A DNA stretch of 64,000 nt from NCBI GenBank assembly GCA_900552075.1, contig URYL01000002.1, positions 186,001 through 250,000 of the forward strand. Reading direction: 5' to 3'. Below, in pieces: positions 17,156 through 26,392 of this stretch (position 1 is the stretch's first letter; each line of letters starts with the position of its first letter). The position numbers were made by a program, and so were the translations under genes. A model generated the notes under the pieces. That model saw nothing but the letters and a program-made list of their open reading frames with translations. It made no database searches and was not told the origin of the DNA. This stretch comes from an uncultured Bacteroides sp. (lineage in GTDB: Bacteria > Bacteroidota > Bacteroidia > Bacteroidales > Bacteroidaceae).

Positions 17156-18010
17156 ATGAGAAAGAAAGGTCGTAAGGCATTTTGGAGGAACATCAAGTTT
17201 AAGTATAAACTGACGATTATCAACGAAAACACCTTGGAGGAGGTGGTGGGTATCCATGTGTCGAAACTGAACGGCTTTTCTGTATTGCTGGCGGCCTGTA
17301 CGGTAATTTTCCTGCTGGCAGCCATTATCCTTGTGTTTACCCCTTTGCGGAACTACCTGCCGGGATACATGAACAGTGAGGTCCGTTCGCAGGTAGTGAC
17401 CAATGCCTTGAAGGCAGATTCGCTGGTGGAGGCGCTCGACCGCCAGAACCAGTACATCATGAACATCCAGGATATTTTCAGTGGAAAAGTCAGCGTGGAT
17501 ACGGTACAGTCTATCGATTCGTTGACTACCATCCGCACGAATGAACTGATGAACCGTTCGAAGGAGGAAGATGATTTCCGTCGGAAATATGAGGCACGGC
17601 AGAAAGCTGAATCGGCTGCCGAAGAAGATCATAAGTTGCCCGATTTGTTGTTTTTCCGTCCCACCAAGGGGATTGTGATGAAAGATTTTGCGCCATCGCG
17701 TCAGCATTACGGCGTGGATATGGCAGCTGCGATGGATGAAAGCATCGTGGCGGCTATGGACGGCAAGGTGATGACGGTGGTGCAGACAGCCGACAAGGGG
17801 TTCCTGATTCAGATTCAGCATGAGCAGAATTTTATTTCCGTCTATAAACATTGCGGTACCCCGAGGAAGAAGGAAGGTGACCGCGTAAAAGGAGGAGAAG
17901 TTATCGCATTGGCCGGAACGGAAGATGAGGGCAAACATGTGTCATACGTGCATTTTGAATTGTGGCACGAGGGAACTCCCATTGATCCGGCGAAATATGT
18001 TGTATTTTAA
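17156..18010 (+). CDS. M23 (LytM-type) metallopeptidase family membrane protein
   Basis: A 284-residue protein with a basic cytoplasmic N-terminus, one transmembrane helix (about residues 40-62), a coiled linker (about 80-160) and a C-terminal M23 domain (about 170-284). Two zinc ligands are visible in HYGVD (His184, Asp188) and a third in YVHFEL (His266). The first residue of the usual H-x-H pair, normally a catalytic His, is Tyr264, so full endopeptidase activity is doubtful. M23 proteins cleave or bind peptidoglycan cross-bridges, or act as regulators of amidases when degenerate. It lies between rimM and dxr with 16- and 4-base gaps, inside the large operon. Confidence 0.88.
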   Translation: MRKKGRKAFWRNIKFKYKLTIINENTLEEVVGIHVSKLNGFSVLLAACTVIFLLAAIILVFTPLRNYLPGYMNSEVRSQVVTNALKADSLVEALDRQNQYIMNIQDIFSGKVSVDTVQSIDSLTTIRTNELMNRSKEEDDFRRKYEARQKAESAAEEDHKLPDLLFFRPTKGIVMKDFAPSRQHYGVDMAAAMDESIVAAMDGKVMTVVQTADKGFLIQIQHEQNFISVYKHCGTPRKKEGDRVKGGEVIALAGTEDEGKHVSYVHFELWHEGTPIDPAKYVVF

Positions 18011-18014
18011 AGTT

Positions 18015-19172
18015 ATGAGAAAACAGATTGCCATATTAGGTTCTACCGGGTCCATCGGAACGCAGGCTCTTCAGGTCATTGAGGAGCATCCGGATTTGTA
18101 TGAGGTGTATGCGCTTACGGCCAACAACAAGGTGGAATTGCTGGCTGAACAGGCACGCAAGTTCCATCCGGAAGTGGTGGTTATTGCGAATGAGGATAAG
18201 TATGCGGCGTTGAAGGAAGCATTGGCCGACGAGCCGGTGAAGGTGTATGCCGGAACCGAGGCGTTGTGTCAGGTGGTCGAGTCGCAGCCTATCGACATCG
18301 TATTGACGGCCATGGTGGGGTATGCGGGTCTGAAACCGACCATCAATGCCATCAAGGCTGGAAAAACGATTGCGTTGGCCAACAAGGAAACGTTGGTGGT
18401 TGCCGGCGAACTGATTACCGGGTTGGCGCAGCAATATAAGACGCCGATTTTGCCGGTGGATTCTGAACATTCGGCCATTTTCCAGTGTTTGGAAATTAAC
18501 AATCCCGTACACAAGGTGATTCTGACGGCTTCGGGAGGTCCGTTCCGTACGTTTACCATGGAACAGTTGCAGACGGTGACCAAGGAGCAGGCCCTGAAGC
18601 ATCCTAACTGGTCGATGGGCGCGAAAATCACGATTGATTCTGCGTCGATGATGAACAAAGGATTTGAGGTGATTGAAGCCAAATGGCTGTTTGGAGTGAC
18701 TCCTGCACAGATTGAGGTGGTGGTACATCCGCAGTCGGTGATTCATTCCATGGTGGAATTTGAGGACGGGGCAGTGAAAGCCCAGCTGGGGGTACCCGAT
18801 ATGCGTCTGCCCATCCAGTATGCGTTCTCGTATCCGAAGCGGGAGCATCTTTCGGGCGAACGGCTGGATTTCGCCAAATACAATACGTTGACTTTCGAAA
18901 AGCCGGACACGCAGCGTTTCCGTAACCTGGCACTGGCCTACGAAGCCCTACACCAGGGAGGAAACATGCCTTGCATCGTGAATGCGGCCAATGAAGTGGT
19001 GGTGGCTGCCTTCCTGAAAGACCAGATTTCATTCTTGGGAATGAGCGACGTGATTGAAAAGGCAATGAGCCGCGTACCTTTCATCCAGACGCCTACTTAC
19101 GGCGATTATGTGGCTACTGATGCCGAAACCCGCCGTATTGCGGCAGAACTGGTGATTAACGGAATGAAATAA
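18015..19172 (+). CDS. dxr: 1-deoxy-D-xylulose 5-phosphate reductoisomerase
   Basis: A 385-residue enzyme with the NADPH-binding GSTGSIGTQAL motif at the N-terminus, the ANKETLV motif, the substrate-binding region PVDSEHSAIFQCL and the SGGPFR loop. Dxr converts DXP to 2-C-methyl-D-erythritol 4-phosphate, the committed step of the non-mevalonate isoprenoid pathway and the target of fosmidomycin. The ATG at 18015 places the nucleotide-binding motif at residue 9; the longer in-frame start reads through the preceding gene and is rejected. A later enzyme of the same pathway, ispF, lies at 24840. Confidence 0.96.
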   Translation: MRKQIAILGSTGSIGTQALQVIEEHPDLYEVYALTANNKVELLAEQARKFHPEVVVIANEDKYAALKEALADEPVKVYAGTEALCQVVESQPIDIVLTAMVGYAGLKPTINAIKAGKTIALANKETLVVAGELITGLAQQYKTPILPVDSEHSAIFQCLEINNPVHKVILTASGGPFRTFTMEQLQTVTKEQALKHPNWSMGAKITIDSASMMNKGFEVIEAKWLFGVTPAQIEVVVHPQSVIHSMVEFEDGAVKAQLGVPDMRLPIQYAFSYPKREHLSGERLDFAKYNTLTFEKPDTQRFRNLALAYEALHQGGNMPCIVNAANEVVVAAFLKDQISFLGMSDVIEKAMSRVPFIQTPTYGDYVATDAETRRIAAELVINGMK

Positions 19173-19212
19173 GAAGTGTAATCAGATAAATTAAGTAAGA
19201 AGTTAAGTAGAA

Positions 19213-20553
19213 ATGGAAACATTTTTGATTCGTGCCCTTCAGTTGATTCTCAGCTTGTCGTTGCTGGTGATTATTCACGAGGGGGGACATTTTTTCTTCG
19301 CCCGCCTGTTCAAGATTCGGGTGGAGAAGTTTTATATATTCTTTGACCCTTGGTTCTCGCTGTTCAAATACAAGCCGAAGAACAGTGATACGGAATACGG
19401 GGTGGGATGGTTGCCGTTAGGCGGATATTGCAAGATTTCGGGAATGATTGATGAGTCGATGGATACCGAACAGATGAAACAGCCTGCCCAGCCGTGGGAA
19501 TTCCGTTCCAAACCGGCCTGGCAACGCTTGCTGGTCATGATTGGAGGGGTTTTGATGAACTTCCTGCTGGCTTTGTTCATCTATTCCATGATTCTCTTCA
19601 CCTGGGGCGACCGTTATACGGCTTTGAGTGACATGACTCTGGGAATGAAGTTCAACGAGCATGCGCAGGAAATCGGGTTCCGCGACGGAGATATCTTGAA
19701 GAGTGCCGACGGCAAGGAACTGACTCGTTTCAATATGGACATGATTCGCAGCATTGTGGAGGCTCGTGAGATTACTGTGTTGCGGGAGGGACAGGAAAAG
19801 AAGATTTTGTTGCCGGAGCTGAGCTTGCTGGACGTGGCGAAGGAGGACCCGATGTTCGTGGACGTGTTCTATCCGAATGTGGTCGATTCAGTATTGGCGG
19901 GCGGAGGTTTCGCCAAGGCGGGGGTGCAGAAGGGAGACTCCTTGCTGGCATTCGACGGGAAACCGATGACTTCCTGGAACGAGTTTCTGGACAATATGGC
20001 GGATTTGAAAGCCAAGGCCGAACTGAATAAGAAGACCTCGGGTGAGTTCACGCTGGTGTATTCGCGTGCTGGGGTACGGGATACGGTCCAGGTCATGACG
20101 GACAATCAGTTTAAGGTTGCGGCCATTGGAGGTCTGGTGAACTACAAGCAGCGTACGCTGACCTACGGGTTCTTTGAATCCTTCCCGGCTGGAGTATCTT
20201 TAGGAGTTAATACCTTGAAAGGCTATGTGAACGATATGAAATATGTGTTCACGAAAGAAGGCGCCAAGAGTGTGGGAGGTTTCGCTACTATTGGAAGCAT
20301 CTTCCCGAAAGTCTGGGATTGGCAGCGTTTCTGGGAAATGACAGCTTTCTTGTCCATTATCCTGGCCTTTATGAACATTCTGCCGATACCGGCACTCGAC
20401 GGTGGCCATGTCTTGTTCTTGCTGTACGAGATTATCGCCCGCCGGAAGCCGAGTGACAAATTCCTGGAATATGCACAGATGGTGGGAATGTTCCTGCTGT
20501 TCGGCTTGCTCATCTGGGCCAACTTCAATGATGTGTTGAGGTTTTTGTTTTAG
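19213..20553 (+). CDS. rseP: Site-2 intramembrane metalloprotease RseP
   Basis: A 446-residue membrane protein with the zinc-binding H-E-x-x-H motif as His22-Glu23-Gly-Gly-His26 in the first transmembrane helix, PDZ-type domain(s) in the central region (about 120-330) and the distal zinc ligand Asp396 in PIPALDGGH. The family performs regulated intramembrane proteolysis, typically of anti-sigma factors or leftover signal peptides. It is the last gene of the tsaB operon and is followed by an intrinsic terminator. Confidence 0.95.
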   Translation: METFLIRALQLILSLSLLVIIHEGGHFFFARLFKIRVEKFYIFFDPWFSLFKYKPKNSDTEYGVGWLPLGGYCKISGMIDESMDTEQMKQPAQPWEFRSKPAWQRLLVMIGGVLMNFLLALFIYSMILFTWGDRYTALSDMTLGMKFNEHAQEIGFRDGDILKSADGKELTRFNMDMIRSIVEAREITVLREGQEKKILLPELSLLDVAKEDPMFVDVFYPNVVDSVLAGGGFAKAGVQKGDSLLAFDGKPMTSWNEFLDNMADLKAKAELNKKTSGEFTLVYSRAGVRDTVQVMTDNQFKVAAIGGLVNYKQRTLTYGFFESFPAGVSLGVNTLKGYVNDMKYVFTKEGAKSVGGFATIGSIFPKVWDWQRFWEMTAFLSIILAFMNILPIPALDGGHVLFLLYEIIARRKPSDKFLEYAQMVGMFLLFGLLIWANFNDVLRFLF

Positions 20554-20572
20554 CGAAAGTTTCAAATGAAAT

Positions 20573-20624
20573 AAAGACACAAGGGCACGGAGAAAGGTTT
20601 CTCTGTTCTTTGTGTCTTTTTTGT
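20573..20624 (+). terminator. Intrinsic terminator after rseP, directly before the DPP4 gene
   Basis: AAAGACACAA (20573-20582) pairs with TTGTGTCTTT (20610-20619), with an inner GGAGAAA/TTTCTCT arm, and is followed by a T-run. It closes the large operon. The next start codon is only about 27 bases beyond the T-run and no TAnnTTTG box lies between. Confidence 0.8.
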
Positions 20625-20650
20625 GTAATCCATCTAATAGAATAAAAGGA

Positions 20651-23047
20651 ATGAGGAAGAAAATCCTATTGGCCGCTATTTTGTGTGGCGGCTTTTGCCT
20701 GACGGCAATTTCGGGCGGGGAAGCGGAAGAGCGTCTGCCCGGTTATCTCCAGGCGGAAAAGTTTACCAAGAGTAAGATCGACAAGATGTTGTTTTCGACC
20801 ATGGTCGACCCGCACTGGTTCCAGCAGGGAACGAATTTTTGGTTTGAGTATAAGACCAGCGAAGGAAAGTTCTGGTATGTGGTCAATCCCACTGCCAAAC
20901 GCAAGGACTTGTTGTTCGACCGGGACCGTCTGGCTTCGCAGTTGACGGAGATTGTGCAGGATCCCTTCGAGGCACATCAGTTGCCTATTTCCGATTTGAA
21001 GGCGGGAGAAGACGGACGTACCTTTACGTTCAAGGTGGTGTCAAAAGCTGACTCTACGTTCTATTTCTCGTACGACTATCCCACTCAGAAGCTGACATAC
21101 CTGAAGGACAAGGAGAAAGAACCGGAGGAAGTGGACTGGGCTTCCGTATCGCCGGACGGACAGCGGGTGATTTATGCCAAGGATTGTAATTTGTATTACA
21201 TGAGCATTGTCGATTACCGGAAGGCCCGGAAGAACGAGAAAGACAGCACCATCGTGGAGGTGCGCCTGACGAGTGACGGAACGCCGGATTTCGGGTATGG
21301 CATTCCTTACAGTACGCTGAACACGGATACGTTGTGTAATGGCAAACGCCGGGGGGCGTGGGGATACTGGTCGCCCGACTCCAAGTATTTTGCGACCATC
21401 ATTGCAGACCAGCGGAATGTGAAACCATTGTGGGTGATCAATTCCATTGCGGAACCGCGTCCTACCCTGGAGACCTATAAGTATGAGATGCCGGGAGAGA
21501 CCGGTATGCCGGAATATCATTTGTATTTGTTCGATGTGCAGGCAGGTACACGGAAAGAAATCCGTACGGCGGCTTGGAAAAACCAGTCGATTGACTTGGA
21601 AGGAAAGCCGCTGGAACAGAAACAGCGCGATAAGGAACTGATACCGCGTATCTGGCAGGGGAATAACCAACGTTTCTTCTTGACTCGCAGCAGCCGTGAT
21701 TTGCATCGCATAGATGTATGTACTTATACTTTGGGGGAAGATTCCATTGTGCCGGTGGTCAAGGAACGGATGAATACTTACCAGGAAACTCGTCCTATCC
21801 ATGTGTTGAACGGAGGAAAAGAGTTTATCCAGTGGAGTGAACGCGACGGCTGGGCTCACCTTTATTTATACGATGAGAAGGGAAATCTGAAGAACCGTAT
21901 CACGGAAGGCCCTTGGCACGTAGAGCGCGTGGTGAAGGTGGATGAGGCTACCCGTACCGTGTATTTTGTGGCCAACGGACGTGAGAAAGGCGAGAATCCG
22001 TATTACGAACATTTCTACAAGGTCAATGTGAACGGCAGCGGATTGAAGCAGCTGACTCACGGGGAATTCTTCCATGCTGTAGAGATGGACGATGAGGCCC
22101 GTTTCTTCGTGGACAATTATTCACGGGCCAACACCATCCCTTGTGCGGACCTTCTGGACCGTAATGGCAACAAGGTGATGACAATACAGGAAAGCGATTT
22201 CTCTTCTTTGAAGGCGGCCGGTTACCAGTTCCCGGAGCCGTTTAAGGTAAAGGCAGCCGATGGAGTGACCGATTTGTATGGCGTGATGTACAAGCCATTT
22301 GATTTTGATTCTACAAAGGTCTATCCGATTATTGACTATGTGTACCCAGGTCCGCAAGTAGAAGCCGTGGATTATCCGTTCCGACGGATGAGTGTGCGTA
22401 CCGACCGCTTGGCACAGGCCGGATTTATCGTGATTACCGTGGGGCAGCGAGGTGGTCACCCCAGCCGTTCCAAGTGGTATCACAACTATGGTTACGGCAA
22501 TATGCGTGATTATCCGTTGGCCGACCATAAGGTGGCTGTAGAGCAGCTGGCAGCGCGTTATCCTTTCATTGATATCACACGGGTAGGTATCCACGGACAT
22601 TCCGGAGGCGGATTCATGTCGACCGCGGCCATCTGTCAGTATCCGGATTTCTACAAGGCTGCCGTATCGTGTGCGGGTAACCATGACAACCGTATCTACA
22701 ACCGCTGGTGGAGTGAGACTCATCACGGTGTGAAAGAAGAAGTTTCAGAAAAGGGAGATACGACGTTTGCCTATAAGATTGCCACTAACCCGGAAATCGT
22801 GAAACAGTTGAAGGGGCACCTGATGCTGGTACACGGGGATATCGACAATAATGTACATCCGGGAAACACGATTCGTGTGGTCAATGCCTTGATTCGGGCC
22901 AACAAACGTTTCGACATGCTGATTCTTCCCGGCCAGCGTCACGGTTTCGGCGACATGGATGAATATTTTTACTGGCGGATGGTAGATTTCTTTTCTGAAT
23001 ACTTGAAGGGAAAGAAAGAATCGTCGGTGGATATTCCTCAGCGATAA
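20651..23047 (+). CDS. S9 family dipeptidyl peptidase IV-type serine peptidase
   Basis: A 798-residue secreted protein with a signal peptide (MRKKILLAAILCGG) followed by a DPP4 N-terminal beta-propeller (about 60-520) and a C-terminal alpha/beta hydrolase domain. The catalytic serine is Ser651 in GHSGGG, with the Asp in HGDIDNNVH and the His in GQRHGFGD. DPP4 enzymes remove dipeptides from peptide N-termini, usually after proline or alanine, in the periplasm. The DPP4-diagnostic Glu pair in the propeller was not pinned down, so a related S9 specificity is possible. It follows the rseP terminator closely, so how it is transcribed is unclear. Confidence 0.9.
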   Translation: MRKKILLAAILCGGFCLTAISGGEAEERLPGYLQAEKFTKSKIDKMLFSTMVDPHWFQQGTNFWFEYKTSEGKFWYVVNPTAKRKDLLFDRDRLASQLTEIVQDPFEAHQLPISDLKAGEDGRTFTFKVVSKADSTFYFSYDYPTQKLTYLKDKEKEPEEVDWASVSPDGQRVIYAKDCNLYYMSIVDYRKARKNEKDSTIVEVRLTSDGTPDFGYGIPYSTLNTDTLCNGKRRGAWGYWSPDSKYFATIIADQRNVKPLWVINSIAEPRPTLETYKYEMPGETGMPEYHLYLFDVQAGTRKEIRTAAWKNQSIDLEGKPLEQKQRDKELIPRIWQGNNQRFFLTRSSRDLHRIDVCTYTLGEDSIVPVVKERMNTYQETRPIHVLNGGKEFIQWSERDGWAHLYLYDEKGNLKNRITEGPWHVERVVKVDEATRTVYFVANGREKGENPYYEHFYKVNVNGSGLKQLTHGEFFHAVEMDDEARFFVDNYSRANTIPCADLLDRNGNKVMTIQESDFSSLKAAGYQFPEPFKVKAADGVTDLYGVMYKPFDFDSTKVYPIIDYVYPGPQVEAVDYPFRRMSVRTDRLAQAGFIVITVGQRGGHPSRSKWYHNYGYGNMRDYPLADHKVAVEQLAARYPFIDITRVGIHGHSGGGFMSTAAICQYPDFYKAAVSCAGNHDNRIYNRWWSETHHGVKEEVSEKGDTTFAYKIATNPEIVKQLKGHLMLVHGDIDNNVHPGNTIRVVNALIRANKRFDMLILPGQRHGFGDMDEYFYWRMVDFFSEYLKGKKESSVDIPQR

Positions 23048-23060
23048 TTTAAAGATGTTA

Positions 23061-23093
23061 ACAGCGGGACGGCTGCCTGAGTCGTCCCGCTGT
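23061..23093. terminator. Bidirectional terminator between DPP4 and SUI1 genes
   Basis: An 11-bp GC-rich perfect stem (ACAGCGGGACG at 23061-23071 with CGTCCCGCTGT at 23083-23093) between converging genes. Confidence 0.75.
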
Positions 23094-23118
23094 GCTTTAG
23101 GATGTTACAATATTTTCT

Positions 23119-23457
23119 TTATTTTGTCTGGGCATATCCATCTGCTTTCAATAAGTCGATGACACGCTGTTTGAATTCTCCCTGAATGAGAATTTCTTCC
23201 TCTTTTACAGCACCTCCCACACCGCATTTCGTCTTGAGCTTTCTGCCAAGTTCTTTCAAATCCTCTTCTGAGCCGATGAATCCGGACACGACGGTGACGG
23301 TTTTTCCGCCTCGTCCTTTCTTTTCGATGCTGACTCTCAGCTTTTGCTGTTTAGGATCAAGAGTCTCTGTTTCTTCCTCTTCTTCTACGTGATAGTTGAA
23401 ATCGGGATTCGTAGAATATACAATGTTCAGGCGGTCTTTCCAGTTGTTCTTTTTCAT
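23119..23457 (-). CDS. SUI1/eIF1-like translation factor (YciH type)
   Basis: A 112-residue protein with an acidic middle (HVEEEEETETLD) and a C-terminal SUI1 domain (about 38-110) containing the basic KKGRGGKTVTVVSGF segment and KCGVGGAVKEEEILIQGE, both typical of eIF1/YciH proteins. E. coli YciH is implicated in start-site fidelity and translation under stress. It is a monocistronic gene convergent with the DPP4 gene and divergent from rex. Confidence 0.92.
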   Translation of the reverse strand: MKKNNWKDRLNIVYSTNPDFNYHVEEEEETETLDPKQQKLRVSIEKKGRGGKTVTVVSGFIGSEEDLKELGRKLKTKCGVGGAVKEEEILIQGEFKQRVIDLLKADGYAQTK

Positions 23458-23480
23458 GTGAATTTAATTTAATCCGTCTT

Positions 23481-23488
23481 CAAAGGTA
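23481..23488 (-). promoter_or_regulatory. Bacteroides -7 box for the SUI1 gene
   Basis: TACCTTTG on the minus strand, 24 bases before the start codon at 23457, matches TAnnTTTG. Confidence 0.5.
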
Positions 23489-23532
23489 TGACATTTTTCA
23501 GGAATCGTGTCTAAGGTTTGCGAGAAATAGTT

Positions 23533-23540
23533 TAATTTTG
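23533..23540 (+). promoter_or_regulatory. Bacteroides -7 box for the rex operon
   Basis: TAATTTTG, 27 bases before the rex ATG, matches TAnnTTTG. A TTTG at 23517-23520 is too close (12 bases) to be its normal -33 partner. Confidence 0.45.
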
Positions 23541-23567
23541 CACTATTATTAATCGAGCACAATCCGG

Positions 23568-24221
23568 ATGGCTGTACGAAGTCGTAAAATTATGGACAAG
23601 ATTCCTGAGCCTACTTTACGCAGACTCCCATGGTATCTTTCGAATGCAAAGCTGATGAAAGAGAAAGGGGAAAAGTATGTGTCTTCTACTCAAATTTCCA
23701 GGCAGATAAACATTGATGCTTCGCAGATAGCGAAGGACCTTTCGTACGTGGATATTTCCGGACGTACGCGGGTTGGGTATGAAGTGGATTTGCTGATTCA
23801 GGTGCTGGAAGATTTTCTGGGATTTACGAACATGCACAAGGCCTATCTGTTTGGAGTCGGTAGTCTGGGAGGTGCTTTGTTGAGGGACTCCGGTCTGTCA
23901 CATTTCGGATTGAAGATTGTGGGTGCATTTGACATCAACCCGAATCTGGTGGGTACTACCATTGAAGGTATTCCTATCTATCATACCGATGAGTTTGAGG
24001 AGCGTATGGCAAAAGATGGGGTGAGAATCGGGGTGCTGACTGTTCCTATCAACATTGCGCAGGACATTACGGACAAGATGGTGGCTGGAGGAATCAAGGC
24101 TGTATGGAATTTTACACCGTTCCGTATCCGTGTACCGGAAACCATCGTGGTACAGAACACTTCACTGTATGCGCATCTGGCCGTGATGTTCAATCGTTTG
24201 AATGAAATTATAAAGAAATAA
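23568..24221 (+). CDS. rex: Redox-sensing transcriptional repressor Rex
   Basis: A 217-residue protein with an N-terminal winged helix (about 10-80; VSSTQISRQINIDASQIAKD includes the recognition helix) and a Rossmann NADH-binding domain (LFGVGSLGGALL). Rex senses the NADH/NAD ratio and represses fermentation and respiration genes when NADH is low. The ATG at 23568 is used; a second Met nine codons in (MDKIPEPTL) is also plausible. It leads a seven-gene run ending at 28270. I found no clear Rex operator (TTGTGAA-n4-TTCACAA type) in the window. Confidence 0.95.
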   Translation: MAVRSRKIMDKIPEPTLRRLPWYLSNAKLMKEKGEKYVSSTQISRQINIDASQIAKDLSYVDISGRTRVGYEVDLLIQVLEDFLGFTNMHKAYLFGVGSLGGALLRDSGLSHFGLKIVGAFDINPNLVGTTIEGIPIYHTDEFEERMAKDGVRIGVLTVPINIAQDITDKMVAGGIKAVWNFTPFRIRVPETIVVQNTSLYAHLAVMFNRLNEIIKK

Positions 24222-24225
24222 CTCC

Positions 24226-24843
24226 ATGAAAATTATTGCTATAGGCATGAACTACAGCCTGCATTGTCATGAATTGCATGCAGAGGAAGCCTTGCCACAG
24301 GAACCGGTGATTTTTATGAAACCGGACTCTGCCTTGCTGAAAGACAGCAAGCCTTTTTTTATCCCTGATTTTTGTGAACAGGTAGATTATGAAACGGAGA
24401 TGGTGGTGCGTATCTGCCGCCTGGGAAAGAATATTTCCGAGCGTTTTGCTCATCGTTATTATGATGCAGTGACCGTAGGCATTGATTTCACAGCCCGCGA
24501 TTTGCAGCGCAAGTTCCGTGCGGAAGGAAAACCCTGGGAATTATGCAAGGGATTTGACAATTCGGCTGCCATCGGTGATTGGGTACCGGTGGAAAAAGTG
24601 GGCGACATTCAGCATGTGAACTTCCATTTGGATATCGACGGAAAGACGGTACAGCAAGGGAATACCGGTGATATGCTATTTACCGTAGACCAGATTATTG
24701 CTTACGTCAGCCGTTTCTGCACGTTGAAAATCGGGGATATGCTGTTTACGGGTACGCCGGTGGGAGTCGGTCCCGTACAGATAGGCAATCACTTGGAGGG
24801 ATATTTGGAAAATGAAAAACTTCTTGATTTTTACATACGATGA
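24226..24843 (+). CDS. Fumarylacetoacetate hydrolase family protein
   Basis: A 205-residue FAH-fold protein with the metal-binding ETE/D region (YETEMVV) and a later GIDFTARDLQ segment, plus GDMLFTGTPVGVGPV near the C-terminus. Short single-domain FAH proteins of this type include acylpyruvate hydrolases and oxaloacetate decarboxylases (YcgM/FAHD1-like), which act on small oxo acids. The precise substrate is not readable. It begins four bases after rex and its stop overlaps the ispF start (ATGA), so translation is coupled. Confidence 0.9.
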   Translation: MKIIAIGMNYSLHCHELHAEEALPQEPVIFMKPDSALLKDSKPFFIPDFCEQVDYETEMVVRICRLGKNISERFAHRYYDAVTVGIDFTARDLQRKFRAEGKPWELCKGFDNSAAIGDWVPVEKVGDIQHVNFHLDIDGKTVQQGNTGDMLFTVDQIIAYVSRFCTLKIGDMLFTGTPVGVGPVQIGNHLEGYLENEKLLDFYIR

Positions 24844-25319
24844 AGATTAGAGTAGGCTTTGGATTCGATGTGCACCGTCTGGTGCCCGGACGTGAATTGT
24901 GGCTGGGTGGAATTCGTCTGGAACATGAATTAGGCTTGTTGGGACATTCTGATGCCGATGTGCTGATTCATGCCATCTGTGATGCGCTGCTGGGAGCAGC
25001 CAACCTGCGTGACATTGGCTATCATTTCCCTGACAATTCGGCGGAATTCAAGAATATCGACAGCAAGATTCTGCTGGCGAAAACCGTGGAACTGATTGCC
25101 GGAAAAGGCTATCGGGTGGGAAACATCGATGCAACGGTGTGTGCCGAACGTCCGAAACTGAAAAACCGCATTCCGGAAATGCAGGAAGTGTTGGCCAAGG
25201 TGATGGGCGTGGATGCAGACGATGTCTCCATCAAGGCAACGACGACCGAGAAACTGGGCTTTACCGGACGGGAAGAAGGAATTTCGGCCTATGCTACGGT
25301 ATTAATTGAAAAAGATTGA
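24840..25319 (+). CDS. ispF: 2-C-methyl-D-erythritol 2,4-cyclodiphosphate synthase
   Basis: A 159-residue enzyme with GFGFDVHRL (metal ligands Asp and His), the HSDADVLIHAICDALLGA motif and the C-terminal KATTTEKLGFTGREEG segment. It forms the cyclic diphosphate of the MEP isoprenoid pathway. Length and motifs are standard. Its ATG overlaps the stop of the FAH gene by four bases. The pathway enzyme Dxr is encoded about 6 kb away in a different operon. Confidence 0.97.
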   Translation: MKIRVGFGFDVHRLVPGRELWLGGIRLEHELGLLGHSDADVLIHAICDALLGAANLRDIGYHFPDNSAEFKNIDSKILLAKTVELIAGKGYRVGNIDATVCAERPKLKNRIPEMQEVLAKVMGVDADDVSIKATTTEKLGFTGREEGISAYATVLIEKD

Positions 25320-25334
25320 GAAGGAGGAGAGAGA

Positions 25335-26330
25335 ATGAATCCGAAATATTCAGTAGTCATACCGGTATACAACCGGCCGGACGAGGTAGATGAACTGTTG
25401 CAGAGCCTGACGGGACAAACCTATAAGGATTTTGAGGTAGTAGTGGTGGAAGACGGTTCTGCTATCCCGTGTAAGCAGGTAGTGGAGAAATACGTCGGGA
25501 AGCTGGATGTGCATTATTTTGAGAAACCCAATTCAGGACCGGGACAAACCCGAAACTATGCGGCGGAACGGAGTCGGGGGGAGTATCTGCTGATTTTGGA
25601 TTCCGACTGTATTCTGCCTGAAACGTATCTGGCGGCGGTAGAAGCCGAATTACAACGGGAGCCGGCGGATGCATTTGGAGGACCTGACCGTGCGCACGAT
25701 TCGTTTACCGACGTGCAGAAAGCCATCAACTATGCCATGACTTCTTTTTTTACTACGGGAGGAATTCGCGGAGGAAAGAAGAAAATGGATAAGTTCTATC
25801 CCCGTAGCTTCAACATGGGAGTCCGTGCCGACGTGTACAAGGCGTTGGGTGGATTTTCAAAGATGCGTTTCGGGGAGGACATTGATTTCAGTATCCGTAT
25901 CTTCAAGGGTGGATATCGTTGTCGTCTGTTCCCGGAAGCGTGGGTATGGCACAAGCGCCGTACGGACTTGAAGAAGTTTTTCAAGCAGGTGCATAACTCC
26001 GGTATTGCCCGCATTGACTTATACAAGAAATATCCGGAGTCGTTGAAAGTGGTACACTTGCTGCCGGCAGTGTTTACGGTAGGGGTGGTGTTGGTTTTGC
26101 TGGCGGCTTTTATCTGTCCGTGGAGCTTGTTGCTGTTAGCATTGTTTGCGGTCATTATTTTTACAGATGCTTCTCTTCGCAATAAAAGTGTGAAAATTGG
26201 TGGACTGTCTGTCTTTGCGGCGTTTATACAGTTGACGGGTTACGGCTCCGGCTTTTTGTGGGCGTGGTGGAAACGCTGCGTGTGCGGAGGGAAGTCTTTC
26301 TCTGCTTTTGAGAAAACGTTCTATAAATAA
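25335..26330 (+). CDS. Family 2 glycosyltransferase, membrane anchored
   Basis: A 331-residue protein with an N-terminal GT-A domain: SVVIPVYNRPDEV, VVEDGS, and LILDSDC which stands at the metal-binding D-x-D position. A catalytic-base type acidic residue lies in RFGEDIDFSIRI. Two or three hydrophobic helices (about 245-310) anchor it in the inner membrane. GT2 enzymes transfer sugars from nucleotide or lipid donors onto lipids or polysaccharides; no acceptor is suggested by context, although lpxH in the same operon makes an envelope role plausible. Confidence 0.9.
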   Translation: MNPKYSVVIPVYNRPDEVDELLQSLTGQTYKDFEVVVVEDGSAIPCKQVVEKYVGKLDVHYFEKPNSGPGQTRNYAAERSRGEYLLILDSDCILPETYLAAVEAELQREPADAFGGPDRAHDSFTDVQKAINYAMTSFFTTGGIRGGKKKMDKFYPRSFNMGVRADVYKALGGFSKMRFGEDIDFSIRIFKGGYRCRLFPEAWVWHKRRTDLKKFFKQVHNSGIARIDLYKKYPESLKVVHLLPAVFTVGVVLVLLAAFICPWSLLLLALFAVIIFTDASLRNKSVKIGGLSVFAAFIQLTGYGSGFLWAWWKRCVCGGKSFSAFEKTFYK

Positions 26331-26392
26331 GAATAGTTTTTTTGCTCGGTCGGTGGTCCCGTCAGTCACTCTTTTGAAAAGGTGCATATACC

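Noticed and set aside
24226..25319. FAH-ispF as a gene fusion
   Set aside because: The frames differ and the stop/start overlap is a normal ATGA junction; both proteins are of standard length.
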